DNA from: Lewinellaceae bacterium
GTDB lineage: Bacteria; Bacteroidota; Bacteroidia; Chitinophagales; Saprospiraceae
DNA length: 64,000 bases
Assembly: GCA_020636225.1 (NCBI GenBank)
Contig: JACJYI010000010.1
Location: 6,955 to 70,954, forward strand
Direction: 5' to 3'
Below are positions 53,872 through 63,284 of the stretch, in pieces. Under the pieces are notes generated by a model that did not search any database, had not been told where the DNA came from, and saw nothing but the letters and a program-made list of their open reading frames with translations. The translations under genes were made by a program, and so were the position numbers. Numbering within the stretch: the first letter of the stretch is position 1; every line of letters starts with the position of its first letter.

Positions 53872-54428
53872 CGACTCCTCGACTCCTCCACTCCTCCCTC
53901 CTCTCTCATAACCTCCCGCCTTCCATCGAGGCAGGCCCTCCTGTCGGCGGGCAGGCCCTCCTGACGGCGGGCAGGCATAACCACCCACCACCATGTCGTG
54001 GTTTTATTTCCTCACGGCAGGTGGGATGGAGGTCCTGTTTGGCATTTTCGGTCCAGGGTTCAACCACTCCGTGGTTGTTTGTCCTCTGATGCCTGATCCC
54101 CGGGTTTTACCCGGGGCTATTCACATTCAACCACTCCGTGGTTGATGCCCCGAATGTCGAACCCCAGGGTTACTTCCGGCGGCAATCAGGTCCACCCGGG
54201 GCTATTCAGATTAACCCCTCCGGCGTTGTCATCCGGACGGGTATGCATTCCTCCTGGACTCCTCCACTCCTCCACTCCTCCCCTCTATTAACCTCCCGCC
54301 TTCCGACGAGGCAGTTAACTATCATACCTCCAAGGCGCCTCTCGAAGGGTAGATCTTCTCCTCGACTCCTCCACTTCTCGACTCCTCCCCCCTCATAACC
54401 TCATAACCTCCTCAACTCATAACCTCCC
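53872..54428. repeat. Repeat-rich stretch with an empty IS110 target site
   Basis: No gene. It has CTCCTC-type tails (53872-53930 and 54255-54300), short tandem GGCGGGCAGGCCCTCCTG units (53930-53975), CAACCACTCCGTGGTTG twice (near 54060 and 54128) around a CCCCGGGTTTTACCCGGGG hairpin, a degraded CCCAGGG...CCCGGGG copy, and the target tail CGAAGGGTAGATCTTCTC-CT-CGACTCC with its core at 54361-54362 and no insertion. The tail runs into the 3' end of the amidohydrolase gene. Confidence 0.88.
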
Positions 54429-57400
54429 CTACTTCCCACACACGCATTTCGGTGCCATAAAACTGTGTGTCTCACTGAAATAAGGATAGCTGTTGCTGCC
54501 CCCGGGCAATTCAAAGAAGAACTTGCTTCGAGCCTTTTCACGATTGCCAACCTCGTTCATCGTAGCCGAATCATAGAGCCGGCCATTGACCATGGTGTAC
54601 TGCACCTTCTCCGAATCCTGGAGATTGGCCAGCGGATTGCCGTCGATGACGATCAGGTCGGCCAGCTTACCCGGTTTGAGCGAACCGATCTGGTGGTCCA
54701 TGCCCAGATATTCGGCACCGTTGATGGTGGCGGCCTGGAGGGCTTCCATGTTGGTCATGCCGCCCTGGGCGAGCATCCACAGTTCCCAGTGGGCGCCGAG
54801 GCCTTGCAACTGACCATGGGCACCCAGGTTGATCTTCACCCCGGCATCCGTCAGCTTCTTCAGGGATTTGGAAGTCAGGATATGCCCGTTCTCATATTCC
54901 TCATCCGGGATCATGGTGCGGTGACGGGCGCGACTGTCCACCACTGGGCGGGGCGTAAAGCTCAGCAGGCGGGTCTTTTCCCAGACATTGGTCTTCTGGT
55001 ACCAGTAGTACTCCCCGTTCACGCTGCCGTAGTTGACGATCAGGGTGGGGGTGTTGTGTGCTTGCGTGCTGGCCCACAGGCGCAGGACATCCTCGTAGAG
55101 CGGGGCGACCGGAATATTATGTTCGACTCCGGTATGGCCATCCACCACCTGGGTCATGTTGTGATAGAAGAAGGATCCCCCTTCGGGCACCACCTCGATA
55201 CCCAGTTCGCGGGCGGCCTGGATGACCATCTGGCGTTGGTTGCGGCGGGGCTGGTTGTAGCTTTTCACGCTGAAGGCACCATAGGCCTTGGTGCGGCGGA
55301 TGGCCGAGCGGGCATCGTCCAGGCTGTTCACCACGGCCTTGAAGTCGCCGTCGGCACCGTAGAGGATGGTGCCGGTGGAAAACAGTCGCGGACCGACCAT
55401 CTGTCCCGTCTTGATCATTTCACTTTGGGAGAAGATCATCTCCGAGTTGCTGGACGGATCGTGCGCGGTGGTCACCCCGTAGGCCAGGTTGGCGTAATAC
55501 TCCCATTGCTTTTGCGGAGAGAGTCCGTAGCGGAAATTGCCCAGGTGTCCGTGCACATCCACGATGCCTGGCATGATGGTCTTGCCATAGCAGTTGACCA
55601 CCTTGGCATTCCGGGGCACGTCGACATCGGCGCCCACGGCGGTGATGATATTTCCCTCGACCAGCACAGTACCTTGCTCGATGACCTGGTCGCCCTCCAT
55701 GGTGATGATGCGGGCATTGGTGAAGGCGATGGCGCCCGAGGGCTTGTCAGCCGGCAGGCGCAGATCGATCTTCAGGCCGGTGGTGTCCATGGGCGGAATG
55801 GAGTCGCCGGCGCCCTGGAGGAAGAGGAAGCGCCTGGTGAGGGTGTCGGTGAAGTATTCGTTGCCCAGCGTCCAGTGCAGCCGTTTGGAGTCGCTGCTCC
55901 AATGCAGGTTGATGCCGGCATCGCGGGCCACCTGGGATACGGGCACCGCTTTGGTATCCGAACTGAGACCGACGGTCTTCCCCGTCTGGGGCATGGGGGC
56001 GATGTAGACCTTGTACAATTCCGTCCAGGCGATCCACTGGTTGTCCGGACTGAGGGCAAAGCGCTGGGCGTATTTGGTCTCGGCATGCTTTTTCAGGTCC
56101 TGGCCGTTGAGGTCAACGCTCTGGTAGCTCTTGGTCAGGCTGCCGAAGAGGAAGCCGCCGGCCTGGAAGAAGATGCGGTCGCCATCCTTGTTGAAGGTGG
56201 GGTATTCGCCCTGAGGGGTGAGGAGCTTGTGCTCACCACCATTGGACGGCATGAGGTAGAGCCCGGGCTCTTCACAGTACGTGAATCCCTGGTGCATGTT
56301 GCCGTCATCCTTCCGGTACACGATCCATTTGCCATCGGGGGAGAAGGCGGGGGTCCGGTAGATCCCTTTTTCGGTGGTGATCGCCTTGCTGGTCCCGGTG
56401 GTCCTGTCGAAGATGCGGATGCTGCCCATCTGTTCATCGTTCCAGGTCACATAGGCGATCTTCCTGCCGTCGGGTGACCAGGCCGGTTCGAATTCGAGGT
56501 CGGCATCCTTGGTCAGACGACGAGGCTGGCCACCGGGCAGGTCGGTCACCCACAGGTAGCCGGCGGCGTTGAAGACCACGGTCTTGTCGTCGGGACTGGT
56601 GGTGGCTCCCCGGAGCACCTTGATCTCTACCTCGCTGTCGAAGGCATTGTTCTGGAAGGTAAGGGTTTGGGCCACCTGGTGTTTGGCATCCACCCGGAAG
56701 GGGATCACGGTGGCCGAGCCATCGGCCACATTGACCTTGTGGATCTTCCCCTGGCCCCAGATCACGATGGATTTGTTGTCGGGTGTCCAGTCGAAGCCGG
56801 TGTAGACACCGAAGATGGCCCAGGCCTCCTGCTGGTCCTTGCTCAGGCCGTCAAAGAGGGGGCGCTCCACGCCGGTGGCCAGGTCGCGGACAAAGAGGAC
56901 CGATCTGGTGCGTATGCGGCGGACGTAAGCCATCTGCCGGCCATCCGGGGAGATCTGGGGGCGGCAGGCCCCACCGGGACCGCCGATGACGGTCTCCAGT
57001 TTGCCTTCCTTGCGGTCGTACCGGCGGATGACATAGATCTGACTGTTGGGATCCTTGTTGTACTGGAAGAAGCCGCCATCGTACATGTCCTCGCTGAAGT
57101 ACACATAGCGGCCATCGGGGGATACCGTGGGTTCGTTGACATCCTGCTGGTCGTTCTTGCGCTCGGTCAGTTGCAGGCCACTCCCCCCGTTGATATGGTA
57201 GAGCCACATTTCGCCGGCACCCAGGGAACGCCCGGAGGTGAAATGCTTGCGGGCGATGAGGTATTGCCCGTCGGGCATCCAGTCGGCGTTGTTGAGCAGG
57301 CGGAAATCCTCCTTGGTCACCTGGCGGGGTTCACTGCCGTCGGTGTTCATCACCCAGATATTGTCGGCCCCGCCGGCATCGGAGGTGAAGCAGAGTTGCT

Positions 57401-57698
57401 GGCCATCCGGGCTGAAGCGTGGTTGCACTTCCCAGGCGATCCCGGTGCGGATGGCTTGGGCCTGGCCGCCGGTGATGGGCATGGTATAGATATCCCCGAG
57501 CAGGTCAAAGGCGATGGTCTTCCCATCGGGGCTGACATCGAGGTTCATCCAGGTGCCTTCGTCGACGGTGAAGTTGGCCTGTTTCCAGTTCCACTCCCCT
57601 GGAGGGTTGTTGACATCCCAGTCGTTTTTCTTGTCCTTGTCCTGGGCGAAGGAGAGGGTGGAGAGGAGGATCAGTGCGAATAGGAGGGAATGGCGCAT
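54429..57698 (-). CDS. Secreted amidohydrolase with N-terminal TolB-like propeller
   Basis: A protein of 1089 residues. The signal peptide (MRHSLLFALILLSTLSFA) is followed by a WD40-like/TolB beta-propeller with many SPDG blades (for example FSPDGQQLCFTSD and WSPDGRKIAYVTW, about 40-640). The C-terminal part is an amidohydrolase TIM barrel: AFTNARIITMEGDQVIEQGTVLVEGN, the metal motif VDVHGHLG, GVTTAHDPSS, and KLADLIVIDGNPLANL near the end. Such proteins hydrolyse peptide-like or cyclic amides in the periplasm or outside, while the exact substrate is unknown. The ATG at 57698 starts the signal peptide, and a codon at 57707 is an alternative. The C-terminus (APKCVCGK) has a short relative at 48733. 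Confidence 0.9.
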   Translation of the reverse strand: MRHSLLFALILLSTLSFAQDKDKKNDWDVNNPPGEWNWKQANFTVDEGTWMNLDVSPDGKTIAFDLLGDIYTMPITGGQAQAIRTGIAWEVQPRFSPDGQQLCFTSDAGGADNIWVMNTDGSEPRQVTKEDFRLLNNADWMPDGQYLIARKHFTSGRSLGAGEMWLYHINGGSGLQLTERKNDQQDVNEPTVSPDGRYVYFSEDMYDGGFFQYNKDPNSQIYVIRRYDRKEGKLETVIGGPGGACRPQISPDGRQMAYVRRIRTRSVLFVRDLATGVERPLFDGLSKDQQEAWAIFGVYTGFDWTPDNKSIVIWGQGKIHKVNVADGSATVIPFRVDAKHQVAQTLTFQNNAFDSEVEIKVLRGATTSPDDKTVVFNAAGYLWVTDLPGGQPRRLTKDADLEFEPAWSPDGRKIAYVTWNDEQMGSIRIFDRTTGTSKAITTEKGIYRTPAFSPDGKWIVYRKDDGNMHQGFTYCEEPGLYLMPSNGGEHKLLTPQGEYPTFNKDGDRIFFQAGGFLFGSLTKSYQSVDLNGQDLKKHAETKYAQRFALSPDNQWIAWTELYKVYIAPMPQTGKTVGLSSDTKAVPVSQVARDAGINLHWSSDSKRLHWTLGNEYFTDTLTRRFLFLQGAGDSIPPMDTTGLKIDLRLPADKPSGAIAFTNARIITMEGDQVIEQGTVLVEGNIITAVGADVDVPRNAKVVNCYGKTIMPGIVDVHGHLGNFRYGLSPQKQWEYYANLAYGVTTAHDPSSNSEMIFSQSEMIKTGQMVGPRLFSTGTILYGADGDFKAVVNSLDDARSAIRRTKAYGAFSVKSYNQPRRNQRQMVIQAARELGIEVVPEGGSFFYHNMTQVVDGHTGVEHNIPVAPLYEDVLRLWASTQAHNTPTLIVNYGSVNGEYYWYQKTNVWEKTRLLSFTPRPVVDSRARHRTMIPDEEYENGHILTSKSLKKLTDAGVKINLGAHGQLQGLGAHWELWMLAQGGMTNMEALQAATINGAEYLGMDHQIGSLKPGKLADLIVIDGNPLANLQDSEKVQYTMVNGRLYDSATMNEVGNREKARSKFFFELPGGSNSYPYFSETHSFMAPKCVCGK

Positions 57699-57809
57699 GG
57701 TCGACATAGTTTATTGCGAGCGCAAAGATAAGCTCTTGGGTCCAAGGCGTGAGGACATCCGGCAGGATCCTTTGTAGAGTGATTCATTCAGTGTGACGAC
57801 AAACCAGGT

Positions 57810-58982
57810 CTACCGCCACACCACCACCTTCCGGGTCACCGGGTAGCGATCGACGGTGAGCGTGACCAGGAGAATGCCTGTCATGCCAGGGTCGAGTGGA
57901 AAGCGTACCTCATGCCTGGTGGCTTCCCGGGGATGGATGTACCGGCTGGCCAGCCATCGACCGAGGAGGTCGTGGACGACAACACCAACCTTGGCCGGAC
58001 GGATAGGGCTGTAGCGGATGACCAGTTCGCCGCTGTCTGCCATCCAGTCGATCTGCACATCTTCCTGGCGGATGGCCGGCTCGAGCAGGGCGGTGGTGCC
58101 GGGCGGGCCGACATAGATCATCAGGTAGTCGTCCTCTCCGCGTTTCAACATCGTGGGGTCGCCACCCTGGATGTTGGTGGACTGGTAGGGTCCCCAGGTG
58201 GCGCCGTTGTCGCTCTCACTGAACCAGATTCCGCCGCCACCAGCCCCATAAAATCGCACCAGAGCCGGCGATTCCAGCATCAGGTTGCCGGTCCAGTTGT
58301 GGGCATTGTCGGAGGGCAGGCCCGTCTGCTCGATGAAGGTCAGCCCATCCGGCGAGGTATGGTGATGGGCCCCGTCCTGTGGCGCTCCGGCCGGGGCGGT
58401 GTAGTGCCACAGGTTTTTAAAGTAGATGACAGCCGGATCGATCACGGGCTTGGTGGGATGGTCCACCCGGATGCCCGGGTCGAAGGTGTAGTGGATGCCA
58501 TCTGTGGAGATGGCAGAATAGGTATTGACCGTTGCATCCAGGCCCATGGATGGGGTGGCGCTGGAGGAGAAATACATGCGGATGGACTGGTCCGGCAGGA
58601 CCACGAGGGTGGGATCAAAGGGCCGCTGGTATCCGGCCGGGAGCTCGGGTATCTGGATGGGCGCTGGTTCTGTCCAGGTCTCGCCATTGTCGTAAGAGAA
58701 CTTGACGGCGACCCGGTCCCAGGTGGGGGAGGGCTTGGGTTCGCGAAACCACTGGAAGGCGGCGACGAGGGTATCCCCTTTCCAGCGGATGAGGGAAGGG
58801 ACACCGGCAGAATCCTGGAAGATGACGGGCAGGTCGAATTGCTGCCCGTCGGCACTAGTGGTCATCAGGAGAGGGTTGTTCCACGGGCCGGTGGGCTGGG
58901 CGGAGATGACCTGGCATGAAAGGAATAGCATGCTGATCACATACCATGTGATGAGATCGTTCGTAGTTTGCCGATGGATCAT
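57810..58982 (-). CDS. Sialidase-like (BNR repeat) secreted protein with T9SS-type tail
   Basis: A protein of 390 residues. The ATG at 58982 starts a signal peptide (ends near CQVISAQ). The body is a six-bladed-propeller type with Asp-box motifs SYDNGETW and SESDNGATW, and blades such as IRMYFSSSATPSMG and LWHYTAPAGAPQDG, as in sialidases and other BNR glycosidases. The C-terminal 70 residues look like a type A sorting domain (GVVVHDLLGRWLASRYI ... GILLVTLTVDR), although the usual PNP start is not clear. The catalytic Arg triad and Tyr/Glu of true sialidases cannot be assigned with certainty, so the substrate is open. It is 110 bp upstream of the amidohydrolase gene on the same strand. Confidence 0.78.
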   Translation of the reverse strand: MIHRQTTNDLITWYVISMLFLSCQVISAQPTGPWNNPLLMTTSADGQQFDLPVIFQDSAGVPSLIRWKGDTLVAAFQWFREPKPSPTWDRVAVKFSYDNGETWTEPAPIQIPELPAGYQRPFDPTLVVLPDQSIRMYFSSSATPSMGLDATVNTYSAISTDGIHYTFDPGIRVDHPTKPVIDPAVIYFKNLWHYTAPAGAPQDGAHHHTSPDGLTFIEQTGLPSDNAHNWTGNLMLESPALVRFYGAGGGGIWFSESDNGATWGPYQSTNIQGGDPTMLKRGEDDYLMIYVGPPGTTALLEPAIRQEDVQIDWMADSGELVIRYSPIRPAKVGVVVHDLLGRWLASRYIHPREATRHEVRFPLDPGMTGILLVTLTVDRYPVTRKVVVWR

Positions 58983-59660
58983 CCTGAAAGATAAGGAAGT
59001 GGGATGATTCGACATCCGGTTTGCAAAAGGGCACAAACACCGTTCAAATGCATATTGATCTGTACACTCAGACCGGGATGAATCATCGCATCGTTCACTG
59101 GTCGGTCAAAAAGATGGTTACCCCGGCATACCAATCAACCAGTCATGTTACTTCTTAGAATTAACTCAATAAATCCAAAACGGCTCAACCTCTCCACTTT
59201 GTGGAAAAAAATTTGGCGGTTTCAAATAGTTTCATATTTTAGTGACGTGGAATGAAGCTGTGTCAATAGGAGATGCGGCTGTAGGGAAAGAATGGGAGTG
59301 TGCCATCCACATCTTGTTGTGCTCAGGATTCATCCCTCAAAAAGATAGCACTTGGATTTGGGTACATATCCTTCTCTGAACCGGAACCACCGTCACTGTC
59401 CCGACAGGAGGTGTCCTATCCGGCATATCCTCTGCAAGGGGGAGCCTTCAGTGGGGTCACCACCGGACAGGCCAGGGGGTGGTGACATACCCGCCGTGGT
59501 ACGGCGGGGAAACCAGGAAGGGATCAATCTACGGGTGGTCTGGCTTACCGGATGCGCTTCAGGTGTTGAGGCGCCTGGGAAAAGCGAAAGATTGATATGG
59601 ATATGTTCGGATTTAAGAAAGTTCTCGGCAATTAAGAACAAATTAAAAAACTCCTAAAAA
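58983..59660. other. Intergenic stretch with two strong hairpins (59456-59508)
   Basis: About 680 bp without a gene. Two adjacent hairpins stand out: GTCACCACC with GGTGGTGAC (59456-59486), and CCCGCCGT with ACGGCGGG around a GGT loop (59490-59508). They lie 150 bp before the low-GC VWA gene, at the point where base composition changes. 59150-59250 is A/T-rich and may hold a promoter. Confidence 0.65.
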
Positions 59661-60710
59661 ATGAAAAATTTAATTTACCTATTATTTGCTGTTCCATTAT
59701 TTCTATTCCTCGCATGTGATAGATGCAAAGATGTTGTTTGCCTCAAGCATGAAACTTGTGAAAAGGGAAAATGTAAGACAAAGGATAATGTTTTTGAACT
59801 TCATATTGATTTTTGGAATCCTACTGGAAGTGACCCAGAAATTAGTTTTGATGCTAAAAACTCCTCACCCGAAATTAAAATCGATTTTTCGCAATCTTTT
59901 GAAGGAATTGCTTTACCTCCAAATTTGACAAACGTTATTATCGACAATGTGAGAATAATTGATAATAATAATGTGAATTATGAAATCGAAAGGATTACGG
60001 CTTATGAATTTAGAGATGATATAAATGACTGGAAAGAAGATGTAGAATTCATTATGGAGTTTGCTCCTATTGAAGATTTGGATGTAATGCTTATCCTTGA
60101 TGCGAGTGCATCACTTGGGCAAGATTTCAATAGAGTAAAAGAATTTGCGAATGATTTTATAAATAGAATATTTGCTGAATCTTCTTCATCTGAAATAGGA
60201 GTCGTAGATTTCTCAGATGTAATCAATTTTACACCTTTGACTAACAACCAATCCACTCTTAATAGCTATGTTTCAAATATACAACAGGGGCCATTTACTA
60301 CTCTTTATGAAGCAATGGATATAGGGATTGACGAATTGCAAAATAATCAAGCTGAAGGTAAAGCCATATTGACTTTCACAGACGGAACAGATAATAATTC
60401 TGCCCCTCAGTTTACTCCATCTTTTTTAACAGATAAAATAATTAATGACCCGAATAACATTAAGATTAATAGTTTCACTATTGGTTTTGAAGGGAATGGC
60501 GGTGTTGACAAACCCGTGTTAGAAAATTTAGCTGCAAATGGAGGAGTTGCTGAATTTCCAAAAACTATTGGGGAATTAGAGACGGTTTTTGAGAAATTTT
60601 CTAAATCAATATCGAACGTTTATAATTTAACTTATATCAGAAATCAGCAGATTATTCCTCAAAATGATGCCGCACGATTGAGATTTGTGTTTGAAACTAA
60701 ACCAAAATAA
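59661..60710 (+). CDS. VWA-domain lipoprotein, low GC
   Basis: A lipoprotein of 349 residues. The lipobox LFLAC puts Cys19 at the mature N-terminus, followed by three more cysteines (CKDVVC and CEKGKC). The VWA domain (about 140-320) has the MIDAS motif DASASLG and TFTDGTDNNS, with the intermediate threonine in QQGPFTTLYEAM. VWA domains bind ligands through a metal ion and often take part in surface adhesion or complex assembly. Codon use is strongly A/T-rich (many AAT, ATT and AAA), unlike the genes to its left, which suggests recent acquisition. It is the first gene of the low-GC island. Confidence 0.87.
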   Translation: MKNLIYLLFAVPLFLFLACDRCKDVVCLKHETCEKGKCKTKDNVFELHIDFWNPTGSDPEISFDAKNSSPEIKIDFSQSFEGIALPPNLTNVIIDNVRIIDNNNVNYEIERITAYEFRDDINDWKEDVEFIMEFAPIEDLDVMLILDASASLGQDFNRVKEFANDFINRIFAESSSSEIGVVDFSDVINFTPLTNNQSTLNSYVSNIQQGPFTTLYEAMDIGIDELQNNQAEGKAILTFTDGTDNNSAPQFTPSFLTDKIINDPNNIKINSFTIGFEGNGGVDKPVLENLAANGGVAEFPKTIGELETVFEKFSKSISNVYNLTYIRNQQIIPQNDAARLRFVFETKPK

Positions 60711-60782
60711 AAAAAAGAAAACAGCTGAGAACAAAGTGCAAAACGGCAATAGCTCCTATCCTGTGCTACTGCGTTTGCACCA

Positions 60783-60814
60783 ACCGATGCATCGCCATTC
60801 GGCGACGCATCGGT
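60783..60814. other. Strong inverted repeat after the VWA gene
   Basis: ACCGATGCATCGCC, loop ATTC, then GGCGACGCATCGGT: a 14-bp stem with one mismatch, 70 bp after the VWA stop. It has no T-run, so it is not a classic terminator. It may be a REP-type or cassette-boundary element. Confidence 0.7.
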
Positions 60815-61299
60815 CCGGGCTCATGACAATGTCCTCACCTGCACGCCACCCTTCGGGAACAGTCCACATTAGAAGACATTTCTGCCCCAACCCGCTCCCT
60901 CTTATGCGTGCTTTGCCCTCCGCCTGAATATGGATATCCATCCGGAAGTTTGCCTCCCTTCGAGGTGTACCACGGTGGTGATTTCCTTTCTCACCCCCTT
61001 CTGTCGGTTAGAGACTTCCCGTGTTTTTTCTCCATTACTTCATCTACCCTGCATCTACGGAAGGGTAACGGATTCGGGATACATCCCCATTACTCTGCCC
61101 ATACATTGACAATACATCCGGGATACATCCCTATTACTCTGGTATTACTTCCGCAATACACTTACAGCACTCTACCATCACTCTGATAACGCACTACCAT
61201 TACTTTAAACGGTGATCACTCTCCGGGGTGGATCTGACTTCATCTGCCTCGTATCGATCGGCGACCCCGAGGACATGGCGATCGAATCCGGAAGCCTTT
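60815..61299. repeat. Gene-free stretch with a 22-bp direct repeat
   Basis: A 22-bp sequence starting GGGATACATCCC and ending ATTACTCTG occurs at 61076-61097 and 61120-61141 (one mismatch). Related ATTACTCTG and ATCACTCTG pieces follow to 61215. A 92-codon open frame here is rich in Pro, Leu and Thr with no signature and is not called. Confidence 0.6.
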
Positions 61300-61760
61300 C
61301 CCGAACTCCGGAAAACAGCGAACCGGCCATGATTATATCGGTGCCAGGGACGGTCATCCATCATAAGTGAATACCCACTAGACCGGATCTACTAGAGTCG
61401 ATATCAGGTTTCGGTATCGGTATGAGCACCACCGACGACTGTTTTTAGCTGGCTCGCAAAAGAACGGATGGGCCTGCTGTCTGGTGTCCACCTGTTGTCT
61501 GCCAGTAAGGGAGTCAGCTCTGTTGACTGGACAATCAATACCCCGATAAGGCTAAACCTTGTGTCAAAGCTCTGGACATGCAAATATCAAGCGAATGCGT
61601 TATCTTTGGTAGAAGCCCATTTCGGTCATTAGACTTCCGATTTGAGAGCGTTTCCCTTTACACAGTATTGGTGTCGTTCAACCCGGCAGGATAGATTCAA
61701 CGGGATAAACCCGAGAAATTGTCGCGAGGGGGCGAAGATTTTCCTTGGAGTCAAAAAAAC
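61300..61760. repeat. Repeated leader element, copy 1
   Basis: Aligns with 62145-62555 over about 400 bp. Shared blocks in order are GTGAATAcCCAC, CAGGTTTCGGTATC-like, ACCACCGA, GCTCTGGACATGCA (61569), ATCTTTGGTAGAAGCCC-like, GGTCATTAGACTTC, GCGTTTCCCTTTACAC (61649), GTCGTTCAAC and CTTGGAGT. Frames are not conserved between copies, so it looks noncoding. The copy ends about 20 bp before the 53-codon ORF. Confidence 0.72.
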
Positions 61761-61777
61761 TACCAAATTAACCACTG

Positions 61778-61939
61778 ATGAATAAGTACACATTAGGAAA
61801 AGGAATTTTAATTATTGGTATTGTATTGGTAGTAGGTAATTTCCCATCTGAGCTGAGCAGTAAAGAACTCCAAGGTCCAGCGATTGGAATTGTTGTTTGT
61901 TTGATAGGAATAATGTATATGTCAAAACATAAGAGATGA
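61778..61939 (+). CDS. Small two-span membrane protein, low GC
   Basis: An ORF of 53 codons, too short for usual ORF cut-offs. The product has a basic N-terminus (MNKYTLGKG), a first hydrophobic span (ILIIGIVLVVG), a short polar loop (NFPSELSSKELQG), a second span (PAIGIVVCLIGIMYM) and a basic end (SKHKR). This positive-outside-the-membrane pattern and the A/T-rich codon use support a real gene. No family is recognised. It follows copy 1 of the leader element directly. Confidence 0.6.
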   Translation: MNKYTLGKGILIIGIVLVVGNFPSELSSKELQGPAIGIVVCLIGIMYMSKHKR

Positions 61940-62013
61940 CAGGAGACAAGTGATGATCACTTACGTTCGTTTGGTATCAAATTCGTCACAAGTTTCTATG
62001 CCACAGAAAAGCC

Positions 62014-62096
62014 CCTGTATAAATCCGATTGCATGCTGAATAAGCTATTGACAATTAGTATCTTATCCAGATTGATTTAGCCTGTACAAATCCGAT
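62014..62096. repeat. Short direct repeat downstream of the 53-codon ORF
   Basis: CCTGTATAAATCCGAT (62014-62029) and CCTGTACAAATCCGAT (62081-62096) are 67 bp apart. The second overlaps TTAGCCTGTAC, which also occurs at 63426-63436 after the next ORF. Confidence 0.7.
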
Positions 62097-62144
62097 CCTT
62101 CTTTGCGCCGGTAGCTCTAAACCATCTACGTTCATCAGATCCCA

Positions 62145-62555
62145 GCTGGAACAGGAGTAGTACCAATGCGATCACTGCCTGGACTAGTCATTCTTCAGTA
62201 TTGAATAACCACCATACCGAATCTACCAGAGCCATTACCAGGTTCCGGTATCATAACGTATACCACCGATATCCTGACTCAGACGGTCTCGCTAAAAACG
62301 GACAGTCCTATTGCGGTTATCCACCTTTTACCTGATGGCTAAGAAACCAGTTCTATTGATAAGGAAATCGAACATCTAATCGGGCCAAACCATTCAACAC
62401 AGCTCTGGACATGCACCATTACAGTGAAACCCGTATCTTTGGAAGGAGCCCTGATTGGTCATGAGACTTCAAAAGCGAACGGCGTTTCCCTATACACGAT
62501 ATGGGGTTCGTTTAACTTGAAAAGTTGTCGGTACCAATCGACATCTTTGGAGTTA
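62145..62555. repeat. Repeated leader element, copy 2
   Basis: A diverged copy of 61300-61760, with the blocks TTGAATAACCAC, GTTCCGGTATC, ACCACCGATA, AGCTCTGGACATGCA (62401), ATCTTTGGAAGGAGCCC, GGTCATGAGACTTC, GCGTTTCCCTATACAC (62483), TTCGTTTAAC and TTTGGAGT in the same order and spacing. It ends 13-70 bp before the start of the 219-residue ORF. Confidence 0.72.
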
Positions 62556-62624
62556 CAAACATCGTAGGTGCTCGCATATCAGAAAAACCTTTTGAGGATT
62601 ACCTGCAAAGATTATTCGTCGTCC

Positions 62625-63284
62625 ATGGAGAATAAAAACCAAAATATCAAAGGTAGTTTCATGAAAGCTATGGAAGATTACTTAGACAAATCAGGTAAGG
62701 CTATGTTAGCAGTATGTATAACCTTCGATCATGCTAGATCGGCTGAAAAAATGACTGATTGGCACTGTGTTGGTGAAGACAATGATGCATGGAAAGAAGG
62801 TCCATATTTATCTGCTGGGGCAAGCCAAAAGCAAATAAATAGAACCCATCCTTATTGTTTGCGAACAAGTGATGAATCTCGCATTGTCGCTGGAATTGTA
62901 ATGGGTTCAAATCCAAGTAAATCAGATAATGGAGGCGTTAAAATCCCTCTTCCACCAAAAGACATACATGAATCAAGAGTTGATCCTGCTATCTCGAGGC
63001 TGGCAATTATTGAGCAATTCGAGTTGTTTAAAGAGTTTTTAATTACATTTGACGGGCCATTTAATAAGAAGAGATGCGAGGAGTGGGAAGGTCGTATCGA
63101 TCATGATGATCTTAACTTGGTCCGCAAATTCACAGATAGAAGAAATGAACTAACTCATGATTCCAACTTTGAACTTTCGTCAATGAAAGAAGCCGTTGAA
63201 TATTTCTATCATTTACGTGAGCTAGCTCCTAAATTTCATGAAAAATTAACAGCTAATAAGTCAATGCGGCCGAACGTTGACTGA
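62625..63284 (+). CDS. HEPN-like protein in low-GC cassette
   Basis: A cytoplasmic protein of 219 residues with no signal peptide. The first 130 residues are not recognised (KAMLAVCITFDHARSAEKM). The C-terminal part is helical and carries RKFTDRRNELTHDSNFELSSM, which contains an R-x4-H motif (Arg-Asn-Glu-Leu-Thr-His) followed by a helix YFYHLRELAPKFHEKL. This is the pattern of HEPN domains, many of which are RNases in toxin or defence systems. The ATG at 62625 is preferred, though the frame is open to 62568. Codon use is A/T-rich. The assignment is tentative and a non-catalytic HEPN is possible. Confidence 0.6.
   Translation: MENKNQNIKGSFMKAMEDYLDKSGKAMLAVCITFDHARSAEKMTDWHCVGEDNDAWKEGPYLSAGASQKQINRTHPYCLRTSDESRIVAGIVMGSNPSKSDNGGVKIPLPPKDIHESRVDPAISRLAIIEQFELFKEFLITFDGPFNKKRCEEWEGRIDHDDLNLVRKFTDRRNELTHDSNFELSSMKEAVEYFYHLRELAPKFHEKLTANKSMRPNVD

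Noticed and set aside
54465..56477. A 670-codon open frame on the plus strand
   Set aside because: It is antisense to the propeller-amidohydrolase, which has recognisable blades and a metal motif. The plus-strand product has no signature.
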